A stretch of 35,764 nt of DNA from Linderina pennispora (Eukaryota > Kickxellomycota > Kickxellomycetes > Kickxellales > Kickxellaceae): assembly GCF_002104995.1 (NCBI RefSeq), contig NW_024468346.1:1-35764 (forward strand), in the 5' to 3' direction. The notes below the pieces were generated by a model, which worked only from the letters and a program-made list of their open reading frames with translations, did no database searches and was not told where the DNA came from. Of this stretch, positions 18,645 through 29,423 are shown piece by piece; position 1 is the first letter of the stretch, and each line of letters starts with the position of its first letter. Position numbers and translations under genes: made by a program.

Positions 18645-19745
18645 ATGACCAGCGCTATTGCCCATGTTCCAAAGTCGCATACAGTCATCGGGTCGTCAGT
18701 CATACCGATCACGGTGTTCACCGGGTTCCTTGGTGCTGGCAAAACATCGATCATTCTGAACCTCTTGAAGCGCACCGACCCAGACTACAAGGTCGTCCTC
18801 CTAAAGAACGAGTTTGGTGATGCCGAGACAGACAGTGCCCTGGTGCGCGAGAGCCATATTCAGGTGACGGAGATGACAAACGGCTGCCTCTGCTGTGTGC
18901 TGGTTGGCCAGATGAAGCTGGCACTCGAGGAAATGAAGGCAAAGTACAGTCCAGACCGTATCATTGTTGAGACATCGGGCTCGGCGTTCCCGGCACCCAT
19001 TGCCTGGCAAATCCGCGAGATGGAGAGCGAGGGGTTCCACCTAGACGCAATTCTCACCGTCATCGACTGCGCCAACTTTTGCGGATACGAAGACAACTCG
19101 TACACAGCCAAGATGCAGGCGCAGTATACGGACTTGGTGCTGCTGAACAAGTGGGAGCTCGTCAACGAACGCAAGCTCGATATTGTCATCGACCATATCA
19201 ATGAGCTTAACACAGATACGCCAAAGATCAAGGCAGACAAGGACGCGGGCGTAGATCCGAATGTGGTGTTTGGGCTTGATACCAACCTGTTCCGCCTGTC
19301 TGAGAAGCCCGCCGATGCCGACACGTCGCACCATGACAACGAGGTTGATCTGATCGAGATCCGCCGCGAATTTACCGAGCCAGCCCAGTTGCTTGAGCCA
19401 ACCCAGTTCACGCAGTTCCTCAAGTCGCTACCCGCTGAGGATGTGTATCGTGTCAAGGGTCTTGTACGCCTCTCGGCTCGCGTGGAGGACGAAGGCAACA
19501 TGGGGGCCAAGTCATCTGGCGAGGGCGAAGACGTGGATGCGTCGCAGGGAATCATGTACATTCTGAACCACGCGTTCGGCCGCTACACGTTTACAGCACT
19601 GACCCAGGAAGCTGAGGGTTTGGAGAAGACGTTGGCGCGGATCACCGTGATGGGTAATGGCCTGCGGATGTACACAGACAAGATCAAGCAGGGGTTCAGT
19701 GCATCTGACGACCAAATGTCGACACATTGGGCACACCGGCACTAG
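18645..19745 (+). CDS. CobW/COG0523-family G3E GTPase (zinc-chaperone type)
   Basis: GTP-dependent metallochaperone of the COG0523 family; fungal and animal members of the ZNG1 type deliver zinc to client proteins such as methionine aminopeptidase. From the ATG at 18645 the protein has 366 residues. The P-loop is GFLGAGKTS at 27-35, followed by the metal-binding CxCC in TNGCLCC at 78-84. ETSGSAFPAP at 109-118 and LLNKWE supply the G3-like and G4 motifs. The CobW C-terminal domain spans roughly 260-355 (YRVKGLVRLS to MYTDKIKQGF). A short HxxH-like acidic stretch (TSHHDNEVD) precedes it. The frame remains open to an ATG at 18270, but family similarity starts just after 18645. Intact and intronless. 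Confidence 0.9.
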   Translation: MTSAIAHVPKSHTVIGSSVIPITVFTGFLGAGKTSIILNLLKRTDPDYKVVLLKNEFGDAETDSALVRESHIQVTEMTNGCLCCVLVGQMKLALEEMKAKYSPDRIIVETSGSAFPAPIAWQIREMESEGFHLDAILTVIDCANFCGYEDNSYTAKMQAQYTDLVLLNKWELVNERKLDIVIDHINELNTDTPKIKADKDAGVDPNVVFGLDTNLFRLSEKPADADTSHHDNEVDLIEIRREFTEPAQLLEPTQFTQFLKSLPAEDVYRVKGLVRLSARVEDEGNMGAKSSGEGEDVDASQGIMYILNHAFGRYTFTALTQEAEGLEKTLARITVMGNGLRMYTDKIKQGFSASDDQMSTHWAHRH

Positions 19746-19858
19746 ACTACACATTGCATAGACATACTGAGGCAGCGATCAATGAATGTTTTCAATACAG
19801 ATGGAGCAGCCATCGAAGGAGAGAACAACGTAGAGAATAATTTTTTGTTTTGTCAGGG

Positions 19859-22800
19859 TCAGAGCGAGACCCAGCCTCCAATATCAAACGCCTGGTCAAT
19901 CTTGCGAGCAACAAACACCGGAATCTTCTGGGTCAGAACAAGCTTGCGCATCTCGTCGTAGCGGTTCTGGTTGATGAATAGCGGACGGCCACGCTTCAGC
20001 CCCAGGTCCACCTCGCCGTGTTGGTCGAGGTACGGCGCCGACATGAAGCAGCCGTTGTCATGGTGCAAGAGCAGCAGGCCGCACTTCTTGACAAGCAGGT
20101 AGACGCCGACGGTTCCACCGCATGACTTCATGTGCATGTTGCATTCGCCAATGCCCTGAACCTCGCAGCAGAAGCTCTGTGAACAGACAAAGCTGCCGCA
20201 CAGCAGACACAGCGCGGGGTCGCTTGGGACGCTATTGCAGCGGGGACAGAACGCCTTGGCCGAGCGCTCGAACAGCACCTCGAACCGATCAGGCATCTCA
20301 ACCAGGGTGTATGGCGTGGGCATGCTTACGGGCACTGCCATTGTGTATCCGGCGCCCAGCGACACTGCCGAGCCGTGGCGACTGCGGAACACGCGCAGAT
20401 CCTTGAGCCAGTTGCTGACAATGGCTGTCATGCCAGGCTGTGCCTCGGGGACAAACACCTTGTGCAGCTCGGGCAAGTTCAAGATCTTGAGCAGACGCAC
20501 ACATTCGGGCTCCGATTGAGCCATGATCTGGGGATCGTTGTTTGTGGCTGCGCGTGCACGTTCTTCGCGCATCCATGGCGCCTCACGGGCCAGATCAATG
20601 CCGTATTGGAGGTACAGTGTCAGCGCAAGACGGCGCAAGAACGGCAGCATCAGCGACACAACGAGCTTAGTCACCGTGGTCCGGTGTGCACTGTACCTAA
20701 AGCGCGTCAAGACCTCTTCATCCATATCTGACCCACGGATCTGGCGAATGACCCACAGAATGAGCGAGTTGATGCCCGGGGCCGATGCCTCAACAACCTT
20801 TGCGTCGGTACCACCCGAAATCGACGACAGCAACTTGGAGTCGCGGGCCTCAGGGGCGTCAATCCACGGCTGGTGTGAGTTTTCCGACACCACGGCGGCG
20901 GCTGCTGCGGCTGCGGCAGCGGCTGCTGCTTGTGAGCGCGTCGATCCGGCAGCTCCAGGAATAGAGCTCGAAGCATTGGCGATGCTGGCGCCAATATCAA
21001 CGGGGAAGTGCTGAGCAGCACGAAGTGTCTTGGGCGCACCGCTGTACTCGCCAATGACACTGTCCCCGACAGCAACACAGACACGGACAAGCTCCACGGT
21101 CATGAACAGGCGTACAAGCTGCCAGATATCGACGCCCAAGGGCACAACGAGCGACATGCTCAGCTCGGTGAAGATCGATGCCGAGTCTTGCATCAGCAGC
21201 GGGCGCGGCGGCAGGCCATCGGTTCCGGTCAGCCATACCGACTGGTCGTGCAGAGACTCGCGCGGTCGCACAACAGGGATACCGGTCAGAGGGCCCAGGA
21301 TGTAGCTAAGGTCCTTAAGCATTGACATGCGCGTCTGCTGCATTGCCTCTCTCTGAGCCGTTGCTGCCCCAGGGGTGTGAGCAGGTGAGGGCGACGGCGA
21401 CGGCAACGGCGACGACTGAGACATCAGCCACCTCAGTTTTTGTGCTGGGGTCAGAGCTGGAGAATCAGTGCTGGCAGTGCCTGTGGCCAGGTCGGATACT
21501 GGTCCAAAAGCAGTGCGGTAATGCATCTCTGCGATCTTGGCCAGCGAGTGCATGAATACCGCGTGGGCTTCAGGAACTCCATCGACCAGCGTGCCAGACG
21601 GCTGGCTTCGCGAATCCTCGTGATCAAAGACCGGCGGGTTACGCACGCCGCGCTGTGCCAGCTCAAGGATGGCCAGCGAGTGTGAGAACAGAGCCGTGGC
21701 CGCCCGATCGAACGGGAAGATACGGGGGGCAGAGGGGTCGCCATGGGCTGGGGCAGCAGATCCGCCGGCACCGCCTCCACCAAGGATGCTGGGCAATGCA
21801 TTACCAGCGGAGCCAATTGAGCGCAGATTGTCGCTCAGGACCTGCATCAGCTGCGGCAACCCAGCCAAGGGCGAGTCAGTCAGGTATCCTTGGCGGCCAT
21901 GGGCAGCGTTGTGGATAGGACTACCGGTGCCAGCAGATGCGCCCGCAGGTGCAGCAGGATTGAAGGAAGCACTGTCGCTATCGATCTCATCACCATCCTC
22001 ATCCTCGTATGCATCCTCAAACTCCTCGTCCTCGTCGAAGGGAAGGCTGTCCGAGCCTTCACGATATTGGCCATGGACACCCAAAGCACTCTTGCTCTTG
22101 CCCTTGCCCTTGCCCTTGCCCTTGCCCTTGCCCTTGCCCTTGCCCTTGCCGATGTGTTCAAACAAGGAAACCGACGGCAGCCCGACGTGGTTGTCACGCT
22201 GGACTTGCTGCACAACCTCATACAGGCGCGTATACATGAACTGGTACTCCTCAAGCTGCCCACGCATACGGCTTTCCTTTTCAGCAGCAGCACGGCTCTG
22301 CGCCTCGGTATTTTGTGCAAACATGTGCCGTCCTCCAGCAGCAAACGCCTGGTCATAGCCAGAGGCCTCAGGAGTCGAGTATCCGCTGTGCGAGCCAGTG
22401 CCGCTATGCGCCTGCCTGCGCTGGTGATGATGTGTGTCGGCAAAGTGCATGCCGAACATCCACCGCACATACTGCGACAGGGGTAAAACCATGCGCTCAG
22501 AGCCCGGGACAAGCGAGAAGGCGGCATTCGTGCTGGGTTGCAGGAACCGCTGGAGAAGAGTCTGAACAGCAGCGAAGCCACCTGGCAGATGCTGGGCGGC
22601 ACGCAGGAGATCCAGGTTGCGCGGCAGGGACTCGGTCAGGCCCTCAGGCAGGTTGAAGCTGAAGCCGCCTGCGTTCCGAAGCGACGCAATCAGGCCGCTG
22701 GCTAGGGTATCCTCAGCTGTCTGACCCATGGCGCGGAATCCCGCAGGTGCCTCGGGTGTTGAGCCTCCTGGTGCTGCCGCTGCCGCCGCGCCAATGGCAG

Positions 22801-25800
22801 GAGTAGACGACGACGGCGTCCTGGCCTGCGAGGTTCCTTCACGGTCGGATCCAGAGCTGCTTTCAGCCTGCGAGCCCGGACCACCGCTCAGTACAGGGGC
22901 GATCTTGGACGAGGTCCGCCCATTGGTGACAGCAACAATCGTCTCGCCAAGCTCGCGCCAGTCGTCTTGCAGCCAGCGCTCAAACTCGGCGGTGGCCTGG
23001 TCGGTGCGCTGGCTGGCCGGTACTGCGAACCGCTCCGGGTTCTGGTCCGTGATTGTCAGAGGGTCGTAGTCGCCGACGTGGGGCAAGACGGGCAAAAGGA
23101 TATTGCCAAGGCTCTTGCAGAGCGGGCACAGGTACTCCTTGCGGTGCGGGTTCTCTGGGTGGTTGCGCGTAGGCTGATTCTGGCGCTTAGCCTCGATTCC
23201 CTGGTAGTACTGGGTAAAGCAGCGCAGGTGCATCAGATGGCCACAGGTATTGGCAACCATCCCGCGCTCGTGGTACAGCACAGGGAACCCCTTAAGGCCG
23301 GACGGCGCGCCATATGCTCCAGCTGCGACCTGCCCATTGAGTCCGGCTTGGTCGGCCAGCCGCATTTGCGCACTGATCTTGCTCGCTGACATGGAGCTCT
23401 CGGGGGTCTGTGGTGCAATGGCTGGCGCATCGTTGATTTCGCAGTCGAGACCACCAGGCATGCCCAGGATATCAGTGACGCTGATAACGTCAGAGAGCGG
23501 TGCAGTGCGCGCTACACGCGACGCCTGAACCAGCGACAGAATGCCATACGGCTTTGTGCCATCGCATTCCTCCTGACACACAATGCAGGTTCCGCCGGGC
23601 GTAGTCCACAGCGAGTTGTGCACCCGGCTCATATCGGACCCCTTGCCCTTGTCAGCGGAGGTCTCGACTACGTCATCTGCCTTGTCGATATCCTCCTCAT
23701 CAGTCAGGTCGTCAAACTCGTCGCCAAACTGGGCCATGAAATTCTGCTGGCGGTTGGCAAAGTCGGCCAGGATCGCCGCCTGGCGCGCTTTTGCCTCCTG
23801 CTTTTTGCGCTCGGCAGCGCTGGCCTCGTCCTGCGCCGTCCTCAGCACATGGCTACCCAGGGGGGTTGACTCGAGGCTTGCGTAGTACTCGTCGATGCAG
23901 CTGATGACGCGCGGCCCACCCTCGCGGAAGAGCTTGAGGATGTAGTCCAGCTTGGGCTTCCACTGCTTCAGCTCAGACCGCAGGCCCAGCGACAGCACCA
24001 GAGCCAGGAAGTTCATTGGCTTGCCGCCCTTGGACATTGGATAGCCCTGCTCGAGGGCGTACTTCCACAGGCCACCGCGGTTCGGGGTGTTGCCCTCTTC
24101 GCCGTCTGGATTGACATCTGGGCCGCCGATCTCACGAGCCACGGCTCCGCGGCGACCGTCCTCGAGTGCGAGCACCACAAGCTGCAGCGCCTCGTCAACC
24201 ATGGTCTCGGACATGTAGTGGTTTGGCGTGTTTGTCGCGTGGTACAGGGCGTTGAAGAGCACCTGGCATGCCAGGGGCGTATGGAGCACCATTCCAAGCC
24301 GCTGGAACGGACCAAACCGAATCGGGTCAAGCTTGGGCGGGATATAGGCAGGCACGGCATCAGGGTCCCCGCCGCTGCGACGCAAGCGCTTCTTCAGTCG
24401 TTCGTGCAGGAGCTCTTCAACCTCTTCACGCTGGTTGCGCGAGTAGTGGATAAAGTAGGGATCGACCTCGTCCAGATACTCGTCCTTGAGCTCGTACATT
24501 CCAAAGTCCATGATGCTGACGGGAGAGCGGTACTCGGCCATCTCCTGTAGCAGATTGTCAAACTCGGTGTGCTCAGCCAAGCGCTCGGGGATCTTCTTTG
24601 ACAGCTCCGAGTATGCGATCGGGCTCAGGCATCCGTGCACAATCTCACGGCGCGCCAGATCCAGCGCATTCTTGCCAGTGGCGACATGGCGTTCCGACAC
24701 CAGCACAATGAGCACATTCAGGAACTCCTCCACCATGTATTGGAGATGCGACTGCTCGTACACCTCCGACACATGTGGCTGGCCGCTGAACCAGTCATAG
24801 AGCCCGAAGCGGTCAAGCAAGGCCATCAGGATGTGGTCGGTATCCGGCCAGATGCTGAGGAAGAACTGGATCATGACAATGTCCTGGTCGTACGTGTTTT
24901 CGCGAAGAGACACCTCGCGATAGTGGTGCGACTGCGACCGGATCACATAGCCGTTGCGCACCCAGAGACCGGCGCGGATCTGCGCCATCACAACACAAAC
25001 ACGAATCGGGTAGTCAAGGATACGCAGGAGCTCGTGCTGGGCCCGCTCAATGTCGGTCTGGGTCATTATTCGTCTATGGGAGCGTGCTGCGCGGCTAGCA
25101 GCGCCACTGCTGCCCGATGAACCCGCACCAGAGTCATCCATGGCTGCGTCCGTCGGGCCCTCGAGTGCGCTGTCGTATGAGACATTGAACGCGGTGAAGA
25201 TCATGTGGCGAATGCTGTCAAACCCGTACTCGCGCGCAATGTCCTCTGACAGCAGCTTTACGTGCTGGCACAGCTCAGCCATAAACCAGTGCAGCGGGTG
25301 GTGGAAGCTGACTGGGCAAGAGGCCACGTCGTACTTGACGATGTAGTACTGGCTGCCCCACATGGTCGACCGAATGTGGGCCTCAGCAACGAGCGGCATA
25401 GCATCGCCCAGGTTGCCGCCTGTGTTGACAGTATGCCCAGCTTCGGGGCCCAAGAGACCCTGCATCTGCGCAGTGCGGATGATTACAGCACAGTTCTCTT
25501 CGGCCATCAGCGCTACTGAATGGCGTAGCGCACGCAGTGTGCCGCGCATGGCAAAAAACAGGTCCCGCGCCGAGATGCCATAGCACTCGGCAAACTGGCG
25601 ACAGCTCTTGGCAACCTGCAGGGTGACGTTGAACGCGTTGACCCATGTGTCGGCCTCAAACTCGACGTGCTGAAGGACTGCACGGCGATTCGGGTTCATG
25701 CCCTGGAAGAGGCCAATGAAGCCTACATATGTGGCCAGAAACTGGTGCTGGGACGACACCCAGTTGCGCACCTGTGGTGTGCCGGCCAGATAGCGCATGT

Positions 25801-28590
25801 CGTGGAACACATGGAAGTACCGGCGGTTACGGAACGACTCTGTATCGCACAGAACAACACCCTGGTGGCGCAAAAACTCGGGCGTCGGCTCGACAAAGAA
25901 CCTCTTGAGCACGCTCAGTATTATGTAGAGGAACCGGTGGTGGTCAACCAGCTCTGCCGAGAGCGTCGGGGCAGTAAACAGCTGCACCGAGAACAGTAGC
26001 ACCGAGTGTTCAGGGGCACGGTCCTGCGTCAGGAACGCCCGGGACAGGCGTGGGTAGTTGCGCGAGAAGGTCAGCGCAATCTTCATCTTGTACCGGCCGT
26101 CAAGCATCAGCGTGGCCATGTACAGCTCACGCAGGCCGCTCCGCACCTCCTTCCATAGCTGTAGATCGAAAATGAGGAACCAGTCCAGACGCTGCTGCCC
26201 ACACCCACGCAGCACTCGCCTGATGGCGTGGGACGTCGCGTGATCATATGCCCGATCTGGGTCCTGCTGTGGTGCGTTCTCAATCTGCGTGGCCATGAGC
26301 AAGTGCGTCGGATCTGCATTCGGGTCCTCGGACAGGTACGTTGTGCTTGGAAACGCACCAGGAGCCATCGAGTGCTGTGGGTGTCCGGGCATGTAGTTAG
26401 GCTGCATAAAGCGGGCAAGCGACAATCGTGCTGCGTCAACGGCATCCACAGCTGCGCCAACAGCTGCGTGCAAGGATGGAACGCCAGTGCCACCAGCCGT
26501 CTCATTGAGCCAGAGGCTGGGAGGAGGGGCCCCAGCGTCGCTATCACTGCGCCCGTGTACAGCACCGGGCTGCGGATAGTTGCGTGGGCTGCCGCGCTCC
26601 TCGCCTTGCTGCCTCAGCGAGTCGGTGCTGTCTGACCTGAGCCGCCTCCTGCCCCGCATCTGGGCATCCTGTGCATCCGACAGATCAACCACCATGCCTA
26701 TTTCTTGAGCAGCAGCCGCAGCAGATGTAGTAGCATGTGCATGCTGGGAGGCTGCGTTTCCCGGAGCTGCTGCTGCGCCTGCGGGTGATTGTACTGCGTT
26801 GCTCTCGTCCTGTGTAATGGCGCCTTCGTCGTCGACGCTCTCTTCGTCGTCTTCATCAAGGTACTCTTCGTCATCGAGCTCACCATCGGCATACACATCT
26901 TCTGTGTCGGAGTCCATCGGACGGATATCGTAGCTGTACTGCTTGAAGAGGATGTCTGCCAAATAGTTGTTGCGGAATGGCGCCTCCCAACGCAAGCACA
27001 GCTGGTGGCTAATTTCTGAGCGGATCTCGTTGTTGACCTTGCCCTGGAAGACGCGCGCAAGCGGGCGGAACTTGCAGCACGCCAGGTCGCGAAGCCATAT
27101 GAGAAGCGACGCCGACAGCTGCTCACGGAACACGTCGCGGGCAGCGCGAATAGATATGCAGAGCGACACATTGACCATGGACGTCGCAATTTCGATAAGA
27201 TCTGTTATCGATGTGCTGACCCGCAGGACGTCGCGGCCGCTGACATCGACTGTCTCGGCGATCTTGCGAGCCTCCACAGGCGAGCAGTCTAGCGCCTGTG
27301 TGCACTGATCGATGACGTCCTGGAATGAGTGGACCTCGTCGTTCCACAAGACGATGGCGAACTTTGTCTGCACCTCGGGATCTCCCAGTGCCTCGCTCGC
27401 ACTCTGCGCATCCTCGATGATGGATCGCTCGTCAAAGCTAGTGCGCAAGTGTACTGGCGATGTGGAGAACGTCTCCAGAATGAACTCCAGTACCACTGCA
27501 ATGGTCAGCTCGATAGCGCGTCTGACGCTTACTGGGCACTCGTTGTGGTTGTTGTAGCCAGGAACGAAGGGCGCTCCGGCCGAAGAGATGATAGGGTCAA
27601 AGCCGATTTCGTCGAGCTCTTCGAAACTGCTGTGGTGGCGGCAGCGCAGCGGAATCTTCCACGCCTCGGGATCGCCGCAATCGCAACAGCCGCCTGTACC
27701 CGAGTTTACGCTGAATGAGGTGTCGTGACCCGTGTGGTCAGTGGCCTGGAAGCACCGTGTGCATAAAACACAGGTATCGTCCATGGCACAGTTCCTAGCC
27801 AGCGAAAATACATTTGCTTGTACGTGATCAGTACGACAGTGGGTAGATAGGAGCGGATAAGAGCCTGGGGAAGCGCTTGCCTTGCTGCATGTCTAATGCG
27901 CTTCATCTCCTCCTACCACCTCGCCTGCATTTGCGACTGCGACAGTCAGCAATTGTTGGGGTAGGAAGAGTATGAAGGATAGACGTGCACGTCATATTGT
28001 GCGTTTTCGGAAGCAGTGCAAATGGGATGGAGGGAGGGGAAGTTGCTGGAAAAGCAGCAAGCTAGCCAGCAGGCAGGCAGGCAGACACGTAGCTGGGGGA
28101 AATGCATACGCAGCCCCTTTGCTCTACGCGCTTAAACAGTCTTTGCAACAATAGTCGGGGCTTTCAGGTCAGTGGGGGAGAACAATACTTACTTGCATCT
28201 ATAGACGCCTTCGCCGCGCTTAAACACATGCCCACACGGCTGTCCGCGCCTGACCTCAGTATATTCAATAGGTGTCTCAAATTCATCCTGCAGCTCCTCC
28301 CGCGGCGCGCCGCCTGTTCGTTCGTCCAGCGGGACCAGGTCCGCCAGGCGATCGTCCTTGGATAGGAGATACCAGGACACCTTGTGCAGGATGTCCTTGC
28401 GGGCTGCTGGGGTGAGCATGTAGTTGTACCGCTTGGGCGTGTTGCGCAGATAGTCGTAGAGCTCGACAGAGTATGGCTCGTCGATAAAGCTCTCGCTAGG
28501 CGTGTGGCTCGCCGCAGGGTCTGCTGCTGTTGCCGCTGCCCCGGCTGGAATTGAGGCCGTCATTGGCTCAGCAGGGGTTCCGCTGTTCAT
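19859..28590 (-). CDS. UBR1: UBR1-type N-recognin E3 ubiquitin ligase, two exons
   Basis: RING E3 ligase of the N-degron pathway, which ubiquitylates proteins with basic or bulky N-termini together with a Rad6-type E2. Exon 1 is 28590-28193 and exon 2 is 27794-19859, joined across a 398-nt GTAAGT...CTAG intron, giving 2,777 residues (yeast 1,950). The intron splits the UBR box (about 117-188): PCGHVFKRGEGVYRC lies before it, CAMDDTCVLCTRCF and the CDCGDPEAW block after it. A ClpS-like N-domain (WNDEVHSF) follows at about 276-341. The RING starts CIVCQEEC and ends YLCPLCKSL, at about 1536-1700. The autoinhibitory C-terminal cap is at about 2634-2772, with its FCPRCN and LCLLCGS cysteine motifs. 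The extra length is low-complexity: acidic runs, Ala tracts, Ser/Pro repeats and a Gly-Lys repeat. The exon 1 ATG is the first in frame after a CT-rich leader. No frame break in 8.3 kb. Confidence 0.95.
20893..20938. repeat. Alanine-codon tract in UBR1
   Basis: A GC-rich GCN-type tract encodes about 13-15 consecutive alanines on the minus strand within UBR1, followed by VVSEN. Mixed codons rather than one pure triplet suggest an older, more stable tract than the hexamer repeat at 22097. Confidence 0.7.
22097..22150. repeat. Hexanucleotide repeat encoding (Gly-Lys)9 in UBR1
   Basis: Nine perfect tandem copies of CTTGCC (GGCAAG on the coding strand), flanked by a related CTTGCT copy. They encode nine Gly-Lys pairs, followed by Ser-Lys-Ser-Lys, at about residues 2014-2034 of UBR1. 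Copy changes keep the frame, so length variation between strains is likely. The basic stretch lies in a disordered region between the RING and the C-terminal cap. Confidence 0.95.
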
Positions 28591-29423
28591 GCTGTTCGCC
28601 TGCTAATAAGCTTGAAAAATAGCTGCGAAATAAAAAAAAAGGCAGTTGAACAAAGAGAGAGAGAAACGGTTGCAATTGGGTTTCCAAGCTATCCGGGAAA
28701 AAGAGAGGAGAGAGTTGGCTAGAGCTCACGGCCTGCAACGTGTCTGACGTCGAATAGTGTAAGCCCAGGGAGGGTGGTTTTGCTGGCTCGGCTGAGGGGC
28801 GAATTACATACACTCCGAGCCTATGCTATTGCTGTTTGAGACTTCGGATTCAAGCGCGGGCTGAGTCTTCTTGACGTCGCTGTCGGCTCCTGGAAATACA
28901 GCAGGAAGGAGGTGTGCAGGTAGATGGCGTTAAAATTGAAGGCAAGAGGAGCTGGCCGGGCGTAGAATAAAAGCACGCCCTTTCCCCATGACGGCTGAAG
29001 GGGCTTGCAAACACACCCGCTTGTCGCTGGCCAGCTGTCGGTATGGGCGAGCGGCTCACACTTGGCGGCGGTGTGTTACTGAAGAAAAATTTTCAAGCTC
29101 GCCCTGAGTGCAGCACGTACGCGGCAGTATCCTTTGTCGGCACAATGCGAACGCAAATCCCCTCCCATGCCAGCATACACATATCTAGCACTTCTCCGCG
29201 CAACGGATGTGCTGGGCGGTAATGCAGGCTGCCCATTAGGCGCTGGCTGGCTGTCCATGGGAAGGACGGCAATCTCGAGCGCAAGAACGAAAAGTGCGAG
29301 TCTATTGTGAAAATGAGGGTTTTGGAAAAGGGGGGGGGGAAGAGACAGACAGATGAAAGATTACTGCTGCTTTCTGCTTGCTGCTGCTGCCGCGCTGGCT
29401 TGCTGGCCGGAAGTGCCGAGTGG
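28591..29423. promoter_or_regulatory. UBR1 upstream region, 3' flank of the Medusa gene
   Basis: 833 bp. On the UBR1 sense strand the stretch from about 28715 to 28630 is strongly pyrimidine-rich, typical of a fungal core promoter or leader. An 81-codon open frame (28813-28568) would overlap the UBR1 start out of frame and could act as an upstream ORF if it is in the transcript; this is speculative. A G-run of nine to ten bases occurs near 29330. Confidence 0.4.

Noticed and set aside
21880-22602. Minus-strand alternative frame of 240 codons and plus-strand frames within UBR1
   Set aside because: Shadows of UBR1; the Arg/Leu repeats come from reading the GGCAAG repeat out of frame.
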